The notes: generated from the sequence alone by a model not told the origin. 64,000 nt of DNA from Porphyromonadaceae bacterium UBA4262 (GCA_002396085.1 DGWI01000033.1:1-64000); one strand, 5' to 3'; numbered from the stretch's first letter, positions 23,199 through 33,039 are shown. Translations and numbers: made by a program.

Positions 23199-24122
23199 AT
23201 GAATTATTCCATCAAAAGACTGGCATTCACGACCATAGCATCAATATTGGTCGCAATCGTTTCATCAGCCACAGGAACAGGCATTTATCGCACCGCCATC
23301 ACGCTGAGCAACGGTACACAAGAGATCTTTCCAGACTCAGTTGTGAAGCAATTCACTTATACACACATCACCAACGATGGCAAAACGAGTCACCTGCTCA
23401 ATGTCATCAAAAATGGGGAGGTCGTGCGCACTATCGACACCGACAGTATTGTCGAACTGAACTATGGCGAAATGACCTACTATGAGCAGTTTGCAGGTGA
23501 CTGGTATCTCGTGGCAAGCCCCTACGGAGAGCCCAATGACCAAGGCATCATGGTCATGCAAGTCGTGTCTATGCCCTATCACGCCGTACTGCCTGCTCCA
23601 GGTACTGCCGACTATGGCAAATACATCTACTGCCACATCGACTCGGTCGCACACCGCAAGGGACTGAAATATGATGCCAATTTCCGTTTGCGCTACAGTT
23701 ATGACGAAGCGACACAGGCAGGCTCCATCACCATGATCGTTGACGACCAGCATCCCATCACTGCGATGGAATATTTCGATGCCCCCTCGACTTATGCTTA
23801 TTGGGATGACCAGTCAACTTGGTATAATGGTGTTCAAAGCGGTCATGATGGTGGAGACTCAGGGCATCGATACATGTACTTCCTGTGCCAAAACTGGGAC
23901 ACGTGGGTGCTAGAGGCCGAAGAATTGCCCGCACAATGGACGGCCGCAGACCAATCGAATCTGGATTTTGTATACCGTTTCCCAGGCAGCAAAGAGATTC
24001 ATTGGGTCGTTGCGCTTGACATTCCTTATGTTCACACCGAGAAAGATCTGGTTGGAGAGATTGATATGTTTTCAAGTCCTCGCCTGCAACGCACCCCCTA
24101 TGTCAAACCTGTCGAAGAATGA
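23199..24122 (+). CDS. Secreted protein of unknown function leading a TonB-receptor operon
   Basis: 307 residues with a hydrophobic N-terminus (AFTTIASILVAIVSSATG) that fits a signal peptide. The early part (AITLSNGTQEIFPDSVVKQF, VVRTIDTDSIVELNYG) resembles repeats seen at the N-terminus of Bacteroidales cell-surface proteins. The rest is rich in Tyr, Trp and Asp and not recognised. Its stop codon overlaps the ATG of the TonB-dependent receptor by 4 bases (ATGA), so the two are translationally coupled. A surface substrate-binding partner of the receptor is plausible from position only. Confidence 0.6.
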   Translation: MNYSIKRLAFTTIASILVAIVSSATGTGIYRTAITLSNGTQEIFPDSVVKQFTYTHITNDGKTSHLLNVIKNGEVVRTIDTDSIVELNYGEMTYYEQFAGDWYLVASPYGEPNDQGIMVMQVVSMPYHAVLPAPGTADYGKYIYCHIDSVAHRKGLKYDANFRLRYSYDEATQAGSITMIVDDQHPITAMEYFDAPSTYAYWDDQSTWYNGVQSGHDGGDSGHRYMYFLCQNWDTWVLEAEELPAQWTAADQSNLDFVYRFPGSKEIHWVVALDIPYVHTEKDLVGEIDMFSSPRLQRTPYVKPVEE

Positions 24123-27082
24123 CGCGTTACACCTTACTATTGCTCATGCTCGTTGTGACAATGGGCATGCGCGCCGATCAAATCCTGCGTGGCATCGTCA
24201 CCGAGCCTGACCTCACGACACCTGTCGAGTTTGCCACCATCACTCTCCAGCCTTCAGACCAGTGGGCAATGACCGACATCACAGGATGCTTTACGCTCAA
24301 AGCCGCCACACAAGGCAAAGCCTCGTTGCGGGTGACCTGTGTGGGCTATGAACCTATTGAAACTACGGTCGACTGGAGTCATCTTCCCGACACCTTGCGG
24401 CTGGTGATGCGACCCAGCAATCTGCAACTTGAGCAAGTTGTGGTCACCGCTCAGCGCAAGACCGAGAATGCCACCACCAGTTATATCATCGACCGTCAGG
24501 CGCTTGACAACCAACAGATTGTGAATGTCAGCGACATCACCACCCTGTTGCCTGGCGGCAAGACCGTCAACTCGTCGCTCATCAATGACAACCGCATCAC
24601 CTTGCGCGCCGAGGGCGGCGAGAAGGGTAATGCCACCTTTGGCACCGCTATCGAGGTCGATGGCCAGCGACTGATGAACAATGCCGAAGTGGGCAGCACT
24701 ACCGGTGCCAGCACACGTGCCATCAGTTCGACAAACATTGCCAGTATCGAGGTCGTACCGGGTATTCCATCGGTCGAATATGGCGACCTGACCAACGGCA
24801 TTGTCAAAGTCAGCACCAAGCGCGGCCACACACCGTGGGAAATCAGTTTGGGCACCAATCCCCACACCAAGCAAGTGGGCGTGAGTAAGGGATTCGGCCT
24901 GAGACATGGCGTGCTCAATGCCTCGCTCGAGCACACTCGCAGTTACAGCAGCCTAGCATCGCCACACACCGCCTATCAACGGAACACCCTGTCGGTCAAC
25001 TATCGCACAACCACGAGACTAGCCACAAGTCCACTGATGTTGAACGTCGGCGTGGACGGCAATGTGGGTGGATATAACAGCAAGGCAGATCCTGACCAGT
25101 TTGTCGATACTTACACCAAAGTGCGTGACCGTGTGCTGCGCGGCAACATACAGGTCGACTGGAACCTGGAACGCACGTGGCTGAACAGTCTGTCACTGCA
25201 CGCCGACTTCTCAATTGCCGACAAATTGCGCACCACACAGACCAATGACAACAGCAGCAGTGCTCAAGCGCAAATCCACGCCACCGAGCAGGGCTACTAT
25301 ATCGCCACAGACTACGATCAAGACCCTGAAGCCCCCATCGTCCTCGGACCGACAGGCTATTGGTATGTCAAGAGTTATCGTGACAACAAGCCTCTGGGCA
25401 TCACCCTCAAGCTCAAGGCCAAGTGGAATCAACGCAGCCGGAGCATCGTTAATCGCATCATGCTGGGTGCCGAGTGGACCGCAACAGGGAACAACGGTCG
25501 CGGCGCTTACTACGACGACCTGCGCACAGCACCCACTTGGCGCGAGTATCGCTACGATGAGTTACCCTGGATGCACAACATCGCCCTCTATGGCGAGGAC
25601 CGAATGACAATTGCCCTGGGAGGTCACAACAGCGAATTGCAACTGATGGCTGGCCTGCGCGCCGACATCACCCACATCGGGCAGTCGGCCTATGGCACCG
25701 TGTCGTCGCTCTCGCCCCGCTTCAATGTCAAGTATATCCTGTGGCGGGGCCGCGATGAGTGGGTCGTCAGGGGACTGAACCTATACGGTGGTTGGGGCAA
25801 GAGCGTCAAGTTGCCGTCGTTCGATGTTCTTTATCCCCAGCCATCCTATGCCGACCGTCTGGCATTTGTCCCTGGCTCGACAACCGACAACCGCGCATTC
25901 TATGCCTACAGCATCACCCCGTTCAAGCCCCTCTACAACTCCAAACTCAAGTGGCAATATGCCCAGCAACTGGAGGTTGGCTTCGAGGTCGACACGCGCG
26001 TTGCCACCCTCTCGCTAGGAGCATTCATCGCACGCACCTACCGCACCTATCTGCAGACCGCCGTCTACACCCCGTTCAGTTACAACTTCACCTCACAGGC
26101 GGCCCTTGAGAATGGTTTTCCAATCGCTTCGGGCGACCGGCTGTACAGCATCGACCGTCAGACAGGCGCAGTAACTGTGACCGACCGCAGTGGCCAAGTA
26201 GCGCCACAGGTATTGGACTATGTGACACGCAATACATTCAATGCCAACTCAACCTACAGCAACGGTTCATCCATCTCCCGGTCGGGCATCGACTGGGTGC
26301 TCGACTTCAAGCAAATACCCGCACTGCGCACCAGCCTGCGTCTGGATGGATCGTACTACCACTATCACGGTGTGGATCACACACTCATAGCATCGCAACC
26401 ATCCGGTGCACAGTGGATGAGCGACGGAGTGACACCCTATCAGTTTGTAGGCTACTACAGTGGCACAGCACTGGGCGAAGGCAGTGCATACGCCACCGTG
26501 CCCAACGGCAGCCGCTCGGATGTGGTGAACACCAATCTCACCATTGTGACGCACATTCCTGCCATACGTCTCATCATCAGTCTGCGCCTGGAGTCGACAC
26601 TCTATGACGCGCGACGCTCGCTGAGCGAGGGCATCGGTGGCGCTTCGCGAGGTTATGTTCTGGCTCAAGCGTCCGACTACTTCGGCATACCTTATACGGG
26701 CAACGAGCGAGACTGCTATGTAGCCGTGTGGCCCGAATACTACACCACCTGGAGCCAGCCTGATGTGCAGATTCCGTTTGCCGAACGGTTCACTTGGGCA
26801 CGTGACAACGACCCCGCACTGTTCAACGAACTGGCACAATTGGTGGTTAAGACCAACTACAACTACAACCTCAACCCCGACCGCATCTCGGCCTATATCT
26901 CAGGCAACCTCAACATCACCAAGGAGATAGGCGACCATGTGAGCATCTCGTTCCTGGCCAACAACTTCTGGAACTCGATGGCACGCGTCAAGAGCCGCCA
27001 GACGGGCTTGCGCACCACTATCTACAACGCGGGCTACATCCCCCCATTCTACTACGGCCTCTCACTGCGCCTCAAACTCTAA
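24119..27082 (+). CDS. TonB-dependent outer-membrane receptor
   Basis: 987 residues. A short signal peptide is followed by a carboxypeptidase-regulatory-like domain (about 23-105: LRGIVTEPDLTTPVEFATIT, VTCVGYEPIETTV). Next comes a plug (QVVVTAQRKTENATTSYIID, IASIEVVPGIPSVEYGDLTN, IVKVSTKRG) and a beta-barrel ending in the aromatic-rich YYGLSLRLKL. It is not a SusC type: no SusD gene follows and the plug lacks the SusC-type phrases. It is the second gene of a four-gene operon, with DUF4876 and DUF6850 proteins after it. That set recurs in Bacteroidetes and its transported substrate is not established to my knowledge. Confidence 0.9.
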   Translation: MTRYTLLLLMLVVTMGMRADQILRGIVTEPDLTTPVEFATITLQPSDQWAMTDITGCFTLKAATQGKASLRVTCVGYEPIETTVDWSHLPDTLRLVMRPSNLQLEQVVVTAQRKTENATTSYIIDRQALDNQQIVNVSDITTLLPGGKTVNSSLINDNRITLRAEGGEKGNATFGTAIEVDGQRLMNNAEVGSTTGASTRAISSTNIASIEVVPGIPSVEYGDLTNGIVKVSTKRGHTPWEISLGTNPHTKQVGVSKGFGLRHGVLNASLEHTRSYSSLASPHTAYQRNTLSVNYRTTTRLATSPLMLNVGVDGNVGGYNSKADPDQFVDTYTKVRDRVLRGNIQVDWNLERTWLNSLSLHADFSIADKLRTTQTNDNSSSAQAQIHATEQGYYIATDYDQDPEAPIVLGPTGYWYVKSYRDNKPLGITLKLKAKWNQRSRSIVNRIMLGAEWTATGNNGRGAYYDDLRTAPTWREYRYDELPWMHNIALYGEDRMTIALGGHNSELQLMAGLRADITHIGQSAYGTVSSLSPRFNVKYILWRGRDEWVVRGLNLYGGWGKSVKLPSFDVLYPQPSYADRLAFVPGSTTDNRAFYAYSITPFKPLYNSKLKWQYAQQLEVGFEVDTRVATLSLGAFIARTYRTYLQTAVYTPFSYNFTSQAALENGFPIASGDRLYSIDRQTGAVTVTDRSGQVAPQVLDYVTRNTFNANSTYSNGSSISRSGIDWVLDFKQIPALRTSLRLDGSYYHYHGVDHTLIASQPSGAQWMSDGVTPYQFVGYYSGTALGEGSAYATVPNGSRSDVVNTNLTIVTHIPAIRLIISLRLESTLYDARRSLSEGIGGASRGYVLAQASDYFGIPYTGNERDCYVAVWPEYYTTWSQPDVQIPFAERFTWARDNDPALFNELAQLVVKTNYNYNLNPDRISAYISGNLNITKEIGDHVSISFLANNFWNSMARVKSRQTGLRTTIYNAGYIPPFYYGLSLRLKL

Positions 27083-27102
27083 ACACACAAGAAACTGACG
27101 AA

Positions 27103-28335
27103 ATGAAGACAATCAGCAAAATACTAGCAATCTTGATGCTGGTGGGACTCATGGCCTGCCACAATGATGAGCCGGCGGCGTATGACGTCGAGCAGGTGCG
27201 GGTGCAACTGACCGGCGAAGGTGCCGCACAGCAAGGTATCGGAGTGCGCTTGACCGACAGCAAGGGCATGGAGTTTGTGCAGATGACCGATGCACAGGGC
27301 TTAGCGACATTCCAGGTGCCTGTGGGCATCTATCAGGCAACGGTCTCGTGGGTGGGCGAAATAGTCGATGGCTGGCGCACTATCTACAACGGTGCGTTGA
27401 GCAATCTGGTGGTGCGCCGCGACAACCCGCTGTCTGTCACCTTGCCACTGACCCGAGCCACCTCGAGCAGCATCATCATCCGCGAACTCTATGTTGGCGG
27501 GTGCCAGAAGGATGACGGGTCGGGATGGTTCTATCGCGACAAGTATGTCATCATTGCCAACAACAGTGGTCAACGTGTAACGTTGCCTGGGCTATGTCTG
27601 GGCATCTGTACCCCATACAATAGTTATGGCATCAACAAGAACTATGACGAGAGCGGCCACTTGAACTATGAGAACGAGGGTTTTGTCCCTGCCGCCAGTG
27701 CGTTCTGGTATTTCCAGAGCGATGAGGTGGTGTTCGAGCCATGGGAGCAGAAGGTTATCGCCCTGAACGGTGCCATCGACCACACGCTGGCCTATAGCAA
27801 CAGTGTCAATCTGGCTCAGCCACAGTACTACTGCACATTTGACATCGAGCACTATACCAGCACCAGTGCCTACCCCTCGCCCAGCGAGGTCATCCCCACC
27901 AGCCACTACCTCAAGGCAGTGCGCTATGGCGACCAGATGGAGTCGGCCTGGCCACTGAGCAGCACATCGCCAGCCATGTTCATCTTCACGCCCCCTGCGG
28001 GCATGACACCGTTGGAGTTTGGCAACGATGCTAGCAATGTGTGGTATGACGAGGGCCGCGCGTTGCCCACCTTTGCCTGCCGCAAGGTTCCCGTCGAAAA
28101 CATCCTGGACGGCATCGAAGTTTTCTCGGACGCATGGGATGAGAACGCCAAGCGCCTGACTGGCTCGGTCGATGTGGGTTACGTCTACATGACTGCGCGT
28201 CAAGGACACTCGCTGGAACGCCGCATTGACGTGGCCGAAACGGCCCGCCAGGGGCAAACCGTCTATCAGGACACCAACAACTCGACAGCCGACTTTGTCC
28301 AGCGTGAGCACGCAAGCCTTTTTCATAATGAATAA
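27103..28335 (+). CDS. DUF4876-type lipoprotein
   Basis: 410 residues with a lipoprotein signal peptide (LMLVGLMACHNDEPAAYD); the acidic residues just after the Cys agree with surface display. An Ig-like carboxypeptidase-regulatory segment (about 30-120: VQLTGEGAAQQGIGVRLTDS) precedes the DUF4876-like region (IIIRELYVGGCQKDDGSGW, DKYVIIANNSGQRVTLPGLC). The latter resembles lamin-tail-type beta sandwiches. It lies 20 bases after the receptor and 11 bases before the DUF6850-type gene, so it is an accessory of the same transport system. Family names are from memory of typical neighbours. Confidence 0.75.
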   Translation: MKTISKILAILMLVGLMACHNDEPAAYDVEQVRVQLTGEGAAQQGIGVRLTDSKGMEFVQMTDAQGLATFQVPVGIYQATVSWVGEIVDGWRTIYNGALSNLVVRRDNPLSVTLPLTRATSSSIIIRELYVGGCQKDDGSGWFYRDKYVIIANNSGQRVTLPGLCLGICTPYNSYGINKNYDESGHLNYENEGFVPAASAFWYFQSDEVVFEPWEQKVIALNGAIDHTLAYSNSVNLAQPQYYCTFDIEHYTSTSAYPSPSEVIPTSHYLKAVRYGDQMESAWPLSSTSPAMFIFTPPAGMTPLEFGNDASNVWYDEGRALPTFACRKVPVENILDGIEVFSDAWDENAKRLTGSVDVGYVYMTARQGHSLERRIDVAETARQGQTVYQDTNNSTADFVQREHASLFHNE

Positions 28336-28346
28336 TGTATAAGTGA

Positions 28347-29996
28347 ATGATGAATGATTCGATAAATATGGCTAGGCCTCGGCAACACCTTGGGCCTACT
28401 GTCAGGGCTCTAGTGACAACTGTGGCGGTGGTTGCGAGCATGATGGTGCATGCACAGTCGTGGCTCGACTACGACCAAGTGCTCTCGCCACACTCATGGC
28501 TGCGCACCAGCAATGCGGCTGCACTGACCACCTACCATCCCACCGACTCCAGCCAGCGACTGCTGGCCGAAGGGCAGGTGGGCATCACCACCGGGCAGGG
28601 TCACCTCACAGCACCCAACCAGTCGCCCCACAGTTGGCAAGCACTGGCCCATGTGCGCTCCATCTACCGCATGAGCAAACGGGTAGTGGCTCGTGGGTCT
28701 ATGGTCTACAACAATGGTTGGGGGTCACAGGCAGGCGGTTCAATCTGGGTACAGCCCGACGAAATGCCGTTTGACATCACCGAAACTGCCGACTCAACAC
28801 GCGGCAACATCGGTCTTGAGCGATACAAGCTTCAAGGCGAGATCGGTGTGACTACCTGGCGAGGGCTTAGCATGGGTGCAAGCATCGGATATGAGACTGC
28901 CACTTATGCCAAGAAGAAAGACCCACGCCACACCAACCAGCACATGAGACTGGATGCCAGCGCTGGAACTACCTGGCAGACCGGGGGCCTGACACTGGGC
29001 GCCAACTATCTGCTGCGACGCACCACCGAGGGGGTGCAATTCCGCAACTATGGACGCACCGACCAAGTCTACCACTATCTCATTGACCAGGGGGCCGCCT
29101 TTGGTCGCAATGAGCAGTCGGGCGGACGGGGCTATGTAGGCACTGACTACGAACGTCCCTATCTGGACATGCGTCATGGCATTGCCCTTCAAGCCGGATA
29201 TGCTCATGGGCCGTGGAGTGCGGTCGTTGAGTGGCAGTGGCTGCACCGCCATGGACACTACGGGCTAGAATCACCCGCTAGGCTCGACTTCAACCGCCAC
29301 AACGGCAACGAGTGGCATTTGTGCTCATGGTGGCAACATGCCAGTGCCAGTTCCATCCACCGCGTCACCGCCTCGTGGAGTCATCAGCAGATCAGCGACT
29401 TTGAACGCACCTACCGCATCATCAGCGAGGATGGCATCACCGACACTGAATACTATGACGATCGTCTGCTGGGCGAACGTGAGCAGGATGACCTTGCGCT
29501 GACTTACAACCTGCAGTGGGGCATCCACCGCCAGTTGGCCACATGGCAAGCACAGGCCACCATTGGCCATCAGCGCCGTGACTTGACCGCGAGCCTCTAT
29601 CCCTACTATCGCCAACAACAGACCCACAGCACTCACATCACGCTCACCGGTGAGCGCAACTGGCTGCGTGACAACGACCACACCTGGTCGGTCAGGTTGC
29701 AAGCAGGATGGGCCACAGGGGGTGGCACTGCAGCCAAAGACGGCACTTACACAACCCCAAGTGACGGCTCGACGGCACCTGCCGAGCACCTCCTGCTGCT
29801 GATGCGCCAATATGAATGGCTCACTGCCACACGGCTGCACGGCAGTGTGGGCTTGCGCTGGTCAATGCCACTTGCAAATCACCGGTTGCGAACTTATGTT
29901 GACGTTCAATATGGCTATGCCCATGCCTTCGACATTCATTATCTGGACAATGGCCACCGCCACACAGCCACACTGGCCATCGGCTGCCACTTCTGA
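28347..29996 (+). CDS. DUF6850-type outer-membrane beta-barrel protein
   Basis: 549 residues. The hydrophobic segment ALVTTVAVVASMMVHAQ after a basic leader suggests a signal peptide; the start may be 28347 or the Met at 28368. The rest is a long run of amphipathic beta-strands rich in Tyr, Trp and Gly (GLSMGASIGYETATY, LTLGANYLLRRTTEG, WSAVVEWQWLHRHGHYG), ending in an aromatic residue (GCHF), typical of outer-membrane barrels. Its position right after a DUF4876 lipoprotein matches the DUF6850 family. The role is unknown; it may form a second pore or a receptor partner. Confidence 0.72.
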   Translation: MMNDSINMARPRQHLGPTVRALVTTVAVVASMMVHAQSWLDYDQVLSPHSWLRTSNAAALTTYHPTDSSQRLLAEGQVGITTGQGHLTAPNQSPHSWQALAHVRSIYRMSKRVVARGSMVYNNGWGSQAGGSIWVQPDEMPFDITETADSTRGNIGLERYKLQGEIGVTTWRGLSMGASIGYETATYAKKKDPRHTNQHMRLDASAGTTWQTGGLTLGANYLLRRTTEGVQFRNYGRTDQVYHYLIDQGAAFGRNEQSGGRGYVGTDYERPYLDMRHGIALQAGYAHGPWSAVVEWQWLHRHGHYGLESPARLDFNRHNGNEWHLCSWWQHASASSIHRVTASWSHQQISDFERTYRIISEDGITDTEYYDDRLLGEREQDDLALTYNLQWGIHRQLATWQAQATIGHQRRDLTASLYPYYRQQQTHSTHITLTGERNWLRDNDHTWSVRLQAGWATGGGTAAKDGTYTTPSDGSTAPAEHLLLLMRQYEWLTATRLHGSVGLRWSMPLANHRLRTYVDVQYGYAHAFDIHYLDNGHRHTATLAIGCHF

Positions 29997-30007
29997 CAAT
30001 GCACAAT

Positions 30008-30121
30008 TGGTTTTCGGTTGTCAGTTATCGGTTATCAGTTGTCAGTTATCGGTTGTCGGTTGCTACTGAGACCGATAACTAAAAAACTGAGAACCGAAAA
30101 CTGAAAACCGAGAACCGGGAA
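30008..30121. repeat. CGGTTATCAGTT / AACTGAAAACCG word tract
   Basis: About eight copies of a TTATCGGTTgTCAG word (30010-30064) are followed by complementary AACTGAGAACCGAAAACTGA words (30080-30118). The two halves can pair into a long imperfect hairpin. It lies between the DUF6850 barrel gene and the next secreted protein, so it could help termination. Confidence 0.6.
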
Positions 30122-30163
30122 CTTAATTCTTAATTATATCTATAACTCTAAAATTAAACCTCT

Positions 30164-31417
30164 ATGAAAATTTCTACCAAACTCAGTGCCCTAGCACTGC
30201 TGGCCGGAGCAATGATGAGTTTCACCGCACAGGCCGAGACCCAAGAGAACCTCTATGACTTCGCCAACAACAATCTCAATCTCGAAGTCGCCACCCCAGC
30301 CGACTGGGAAGATGCCACTAAGGGCGTGATCAGTGGTCAGGAAATCCGTCAGGGCGATGTCGTGCTCACCGCTATCGACGGTGCCAAGGTCAACCGCATG
30401 TGGCGCACCAATGGCGGTGTGCAATACCTGCAAGTGGGTGGCAAAATCACCCTCAAGGCCGATGAAGGCCGCGCCATCAAGAGCGTGAACTTCGGTGTGC
30501 AGAACTACAAGTTCTATCTTGAGGCTCAGGCTGGCAATGGCTCGCTCGATGCCGGCAACTATGTGTGGACCGGAAATGCGACTGCCATCACGTTTGACAA
30601 CGAGAATGCCGCCAACGAGTACAACACACAGTCGCTGCTGCTCACCATGACCGTCACCACCGATGATGCCGACGCAAACACCTACACTCCCTCAGAGACC
30701 ACCTACGCCGAGTGCGCCAACATTGCCGAGTTCCTGGCACTTGAGGTGGGCACTTCGGCTCGTCTGACCCTGACCGATGCACAGGTCAATGGCGCATACT
30801 GGGGCGGCATCTTCGTGGAGGATGCCACTGGTGCCGTGCAAGTGACTGCCAACATCAATGTCAACCGCAACGACGTGCTCAACGGCGTGATTTGCCTGAC
30901 CCGCGACCAGGACGACTTCGATGCTGATCACATCATTCCGTGCGCAGCCAGCGATGCCCTCACCTCACTCGACGAGGTCACCGTCACTAGCGACAACACC
31001 CTGATTCCCACCATCATGGCCATCGATGCCCTGCCCAGCAACGACAACTTCAGTCGTCTGGTCAAGGTCGAGAACGTGACCGTCACCAAGCCCAGCCGTT
31101 TCTACTTCATCACCACCAGCGATGGTGAGAACATCCAACTCATCGACCAGATGAACGTGGGTGGCTATGACCTGGAATCGTTTGTTGGCAAGACTGTGGA
31201 TGTGACCGGCGTGTTCACCTGGAACATGACCCGCTTCGCCATCTTCCCCACCGACGTTGTTGAGACCGAAGCAACCGCCGTTGCTCAAGTCAAGGTCGCC
31301 GACCAGAACGACGGCAACGTCTACACCATCACCGGCATCAACCTCGGCAAGGTCGACCTCTCGACCCTGCCCGCCGGTCTTTACATCCGTGACGGCAAGA
31401 AGCACCTCGTCCGTTAA
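30164..31417 (+). CDS. Secreted OB-fold-type protein with T9SS-like C-terminus
   Basis: 417 residues with a signal peptide (MKISTKLSALALLAGAMMSF). The N-terminal domain is beta-rich. The middle (about 185-290: NIAEFLALEVGTSARLTLTD, GGIFVEDATGAVQVTANI) looks like the OB-fold modules of Bacteroidetes surface proteins; a related NIAELTALENG module occurs in the 968-residue protein at 41717-44623. The end (VYTITGINLGKVDLSTLPAG, LYIRDGKKHLVR) matches the C-terminal sorting-type sequences of Bacteroidales secreted proteins. The function is not known. It is a single gene between word-tract gaps. Confidence 0.6.
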   Translation: MKISTKLSALALLAGAMMSFTAQAETQENLYDFANNNLNLEVATPADWEDATKGVISGQEIRQGDVVLTAIDGAKVNRMWRTNGGVQYLQVGGKITLKADEGRAIKSVNFGVQNYKFYLEAQAGNGSLDAGNYVWTGNATAITFDNENAANEYNTQSLLLTMTVTTDDADANTYTPSETTYAECANIAEFLALEVGTSARLTLTDAQVNGAYWGGIFVEDATGAVQVTANINVNRNDVLNGVICLTRDQDDFDADHIIPCAASDALTSLDEVTVTSDNTLIPTIMAIDALPSNDNFSRLVKVENVTVTKPSRFYFITTSDGENIQLIDQMNVGGYDLESFVGKTVDVTGVFTWNMTRFAIFPTDVVETEATAVAQVKVADQNDGNVYTITGINLGKVDLSTLPAGLYIRDGKKHLVR

Positions 31418-31515
31418 ACGAAGTGCTTGTCAGTTTTCAGTTGCCGGGTATCGGCTCAACTGTTAACGATCTCATGAGGTGATTCACTCGTATTCACATC
31501 ACATTATGTGACAAG

Positions 31516-31554
31516 TTTGGACAAATTTTCAGTTCGACTGAAAATTTGTCCAAA
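31516..31554. terminator. Perfect 18-bp-stem hairpin
   Basis: TTTGGACAAATTTTCAGT (31516-31533), loop TCG, ACTGAAAATTTGTCCAAA (31537-31554). It lies between two convergent genes, so a terminator role is likely even though the stem is AT-rich and only a short T-run follows. The rest of the 224-base gap shows nothing more than CAGTTTTCAG words. Confidence 0.55.
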
Positions 31555-31641
31555 TCACTTTTAATACACTGAATTTCAAACATCTAATCTACAAAAATAG
31601 ACCCATCCGCTAAATCTGCAAGATCTGCATGAGACTAGAGG

Positions 31642-33009
31642 TCACTCGATCTCGAGGGCGAGGGGGGCGGCAGGGAGGCCCTGCGGCAAGCGGACCGTGA
31701 CGCGGCCATCGGCGATGGTGTGCTTCAAGGTCTTGCCAGTTGAGAGCAGGCGAACTCGCTTAGCGGGAAGGTTGACGCTCCACGACAAGGTGGCGGGCAG
31801 TTGTTCGCCGTCGGGCAGGGCGAGGATGGCATAGCGGCGGCTGCCGTCGCGGGCGGCGGTGAACCACAGGTTGCCCTCGTGGTAGTGCGGCGTGTTGACT
31901 GTGCCATAGATGGCGCGGCCATTGCGGTCGAGCCACTTGCCGATGGCCTGCAGACGCTCGACAGCCTCAGGCTGAATGAGCCCCTGGGGTGTGGGACCCA
32001 CACCCAGCACCAGGTTGCCGCCCTTGGCGACAATCTCGGCCAGTGTGTTGATGATGCGGGCGGGCGACTTCCACTGCGGGCGGGGCACCCAGCCCCAGTC
32101 GTTGGTCAGCGTGATGCAGCTCTCCCAGGGCACCGACAACTGCCGGTCGGGGATGGCCTGCTCGGGGGTTTGGTAATTCTCGTATGGGCCGCGGATGGTG
32201 CGGTCGACGATGATGAGTCCCGGCTGGTGGCGGCGTGCCATCTGGGCTATCTGCGGCATGTGGATGTCCTGGTTGTTCTCCTTGCACACCCAGCCTGCAT
32301 CGAGCCACAGAATGTCGACCGGGCCGTAGCCCGACATGATTTCCTCAATCTGCCGGTAGGTGAACCGACAGAAGCGTTCCCACCGCCAAGGAAACTTCTG
32401 GATGTTGTAGTTCACGCCACGACGGTGTCCGCTATAGGTGTCCCACCAGTAGTCCTGCGAGTGCCAGTCGGCCTTGGAGAAGTAGGTGCCAATCATGAAG
32501 TCCTGCTGTCGGAAGGCATCGAGCACATGGCGCAGCACATCGCAGCGCGGGTCGTCCTTGAAGGCGTGGCGCGTGATGGTGTAGTCGGTCTCGTGGCTGT
32601 CGTACATGCAGAAGCCGTCGTGGTGCTTGGTAGTGAAGATCATGTATTTCATACCCGCCTGTCGTGCCACAGTTGCCCACTGCGCGGGGTCGAACCGCGT
32701 GGGACGGAACTCATCGGCCAGGCCGAAGTACCAGTCAAGGTACTGCTGGTAGGTGCGCGTGGTGTCGCGCGTGATCCAATCCTCGTCGCAGATTGACCAC
32801 GACTCGACGATGCCCGGCACCGAGTAGATGCCCCAGTGCAGCAGGATGCCGAACTTCAAGTCCTGCCAGTGGTGCAGTTTGTCGAGTACCTGTGGCTCGG
32901 TGGGCCACTGATAGAGATCGGCGGCAGTCTGCTGGTGTACATTGTTGTTCTGTGCCATTGCGATGAGCGTGATAACGCACAATTGCATGAGTGTGACGAG
33001 TCTTTTCAT
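31642..33009 (-). CDS. Alpha-L-fucosidase (GH29)
   Basis: 455 residues from the ATG at 33009 (MKRLVTLMQLCVITLIAMAQ, a signal peptide). The frame is open upstream to 33102, but those codons overlap a -7 box. GH29 features are KFGILLHWGIYSVPG, MKYMIFTTKHHDGFCMYDS, the nucleophile Asp in VDILWLDAGW, and LVLGVGPTPQGLIQPEAVER, plus a C-terminal beta-sandwich. The enzyme removes alpha-linked fucose from glycans with retention. It stands alone on the minus strand and is not part of a recognisable Sus cluster here. Mucin or milk glycans are possible substrates in a gut setting. Confidence 0.93.
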   Translation of the reverse strand: MKRLVTLMQLCVITLIAMAQNNNVHQQTAADLYQWPTEPQVLDKLHHWQDLKFGILLHWGIYSVPGIVESWSICDEDWITRDTTRTYQQYLDWYFGLADEFRPTRFDPAQWATVARQAGMKYMIFTTKHHDGFCMYDSHETDYTITRHAFKDDPRCDVLRHVLDAFRQQDFMIGTYFSKADWHSQDYWWDTYSGHRRGVNYNIQKFPWRWERFCRFTYRQIEEIMSGYGPVDILWLDAGWVCKENNQDIHMPQIAQMARRHQPGLIIVDRTIRGPYENYQTPEQAIPDRQLSVPWESCITLTNDWGWVPRPQWKSPARIINTLAEIVAKGGNLVLGVGPTPQGLIQPEAVERLQAIGKWLDRNGRAIYGTVNTPHYHEGNLWFTAARDGSRRYAILALPDGEQLPATLSWSVNLPAKRVRLLSTGKTLKHTIADGRVTVRLPQGLPAAPLALEIE

Positions 33010-33031
33010 GTCATGATGGTTTTGGTCGCCA

Positions 33032-33039
33032 CAAATGTA
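33032..33039 (-). promoter_or_regulatory. -7 box for the fucosidase gene
   Basis: TACATTTG on the minus strand, 22 bases before the chosen start codon. No well-spaced -33 element is found. Confidence 0.45.

Noticed and set aside
24254..24934. Minus-strand frames inside the TonB receptor gene
   Set aside because: They are antisense to a clear CarboxypepD-plug-barrel protein and have no recognisable features.
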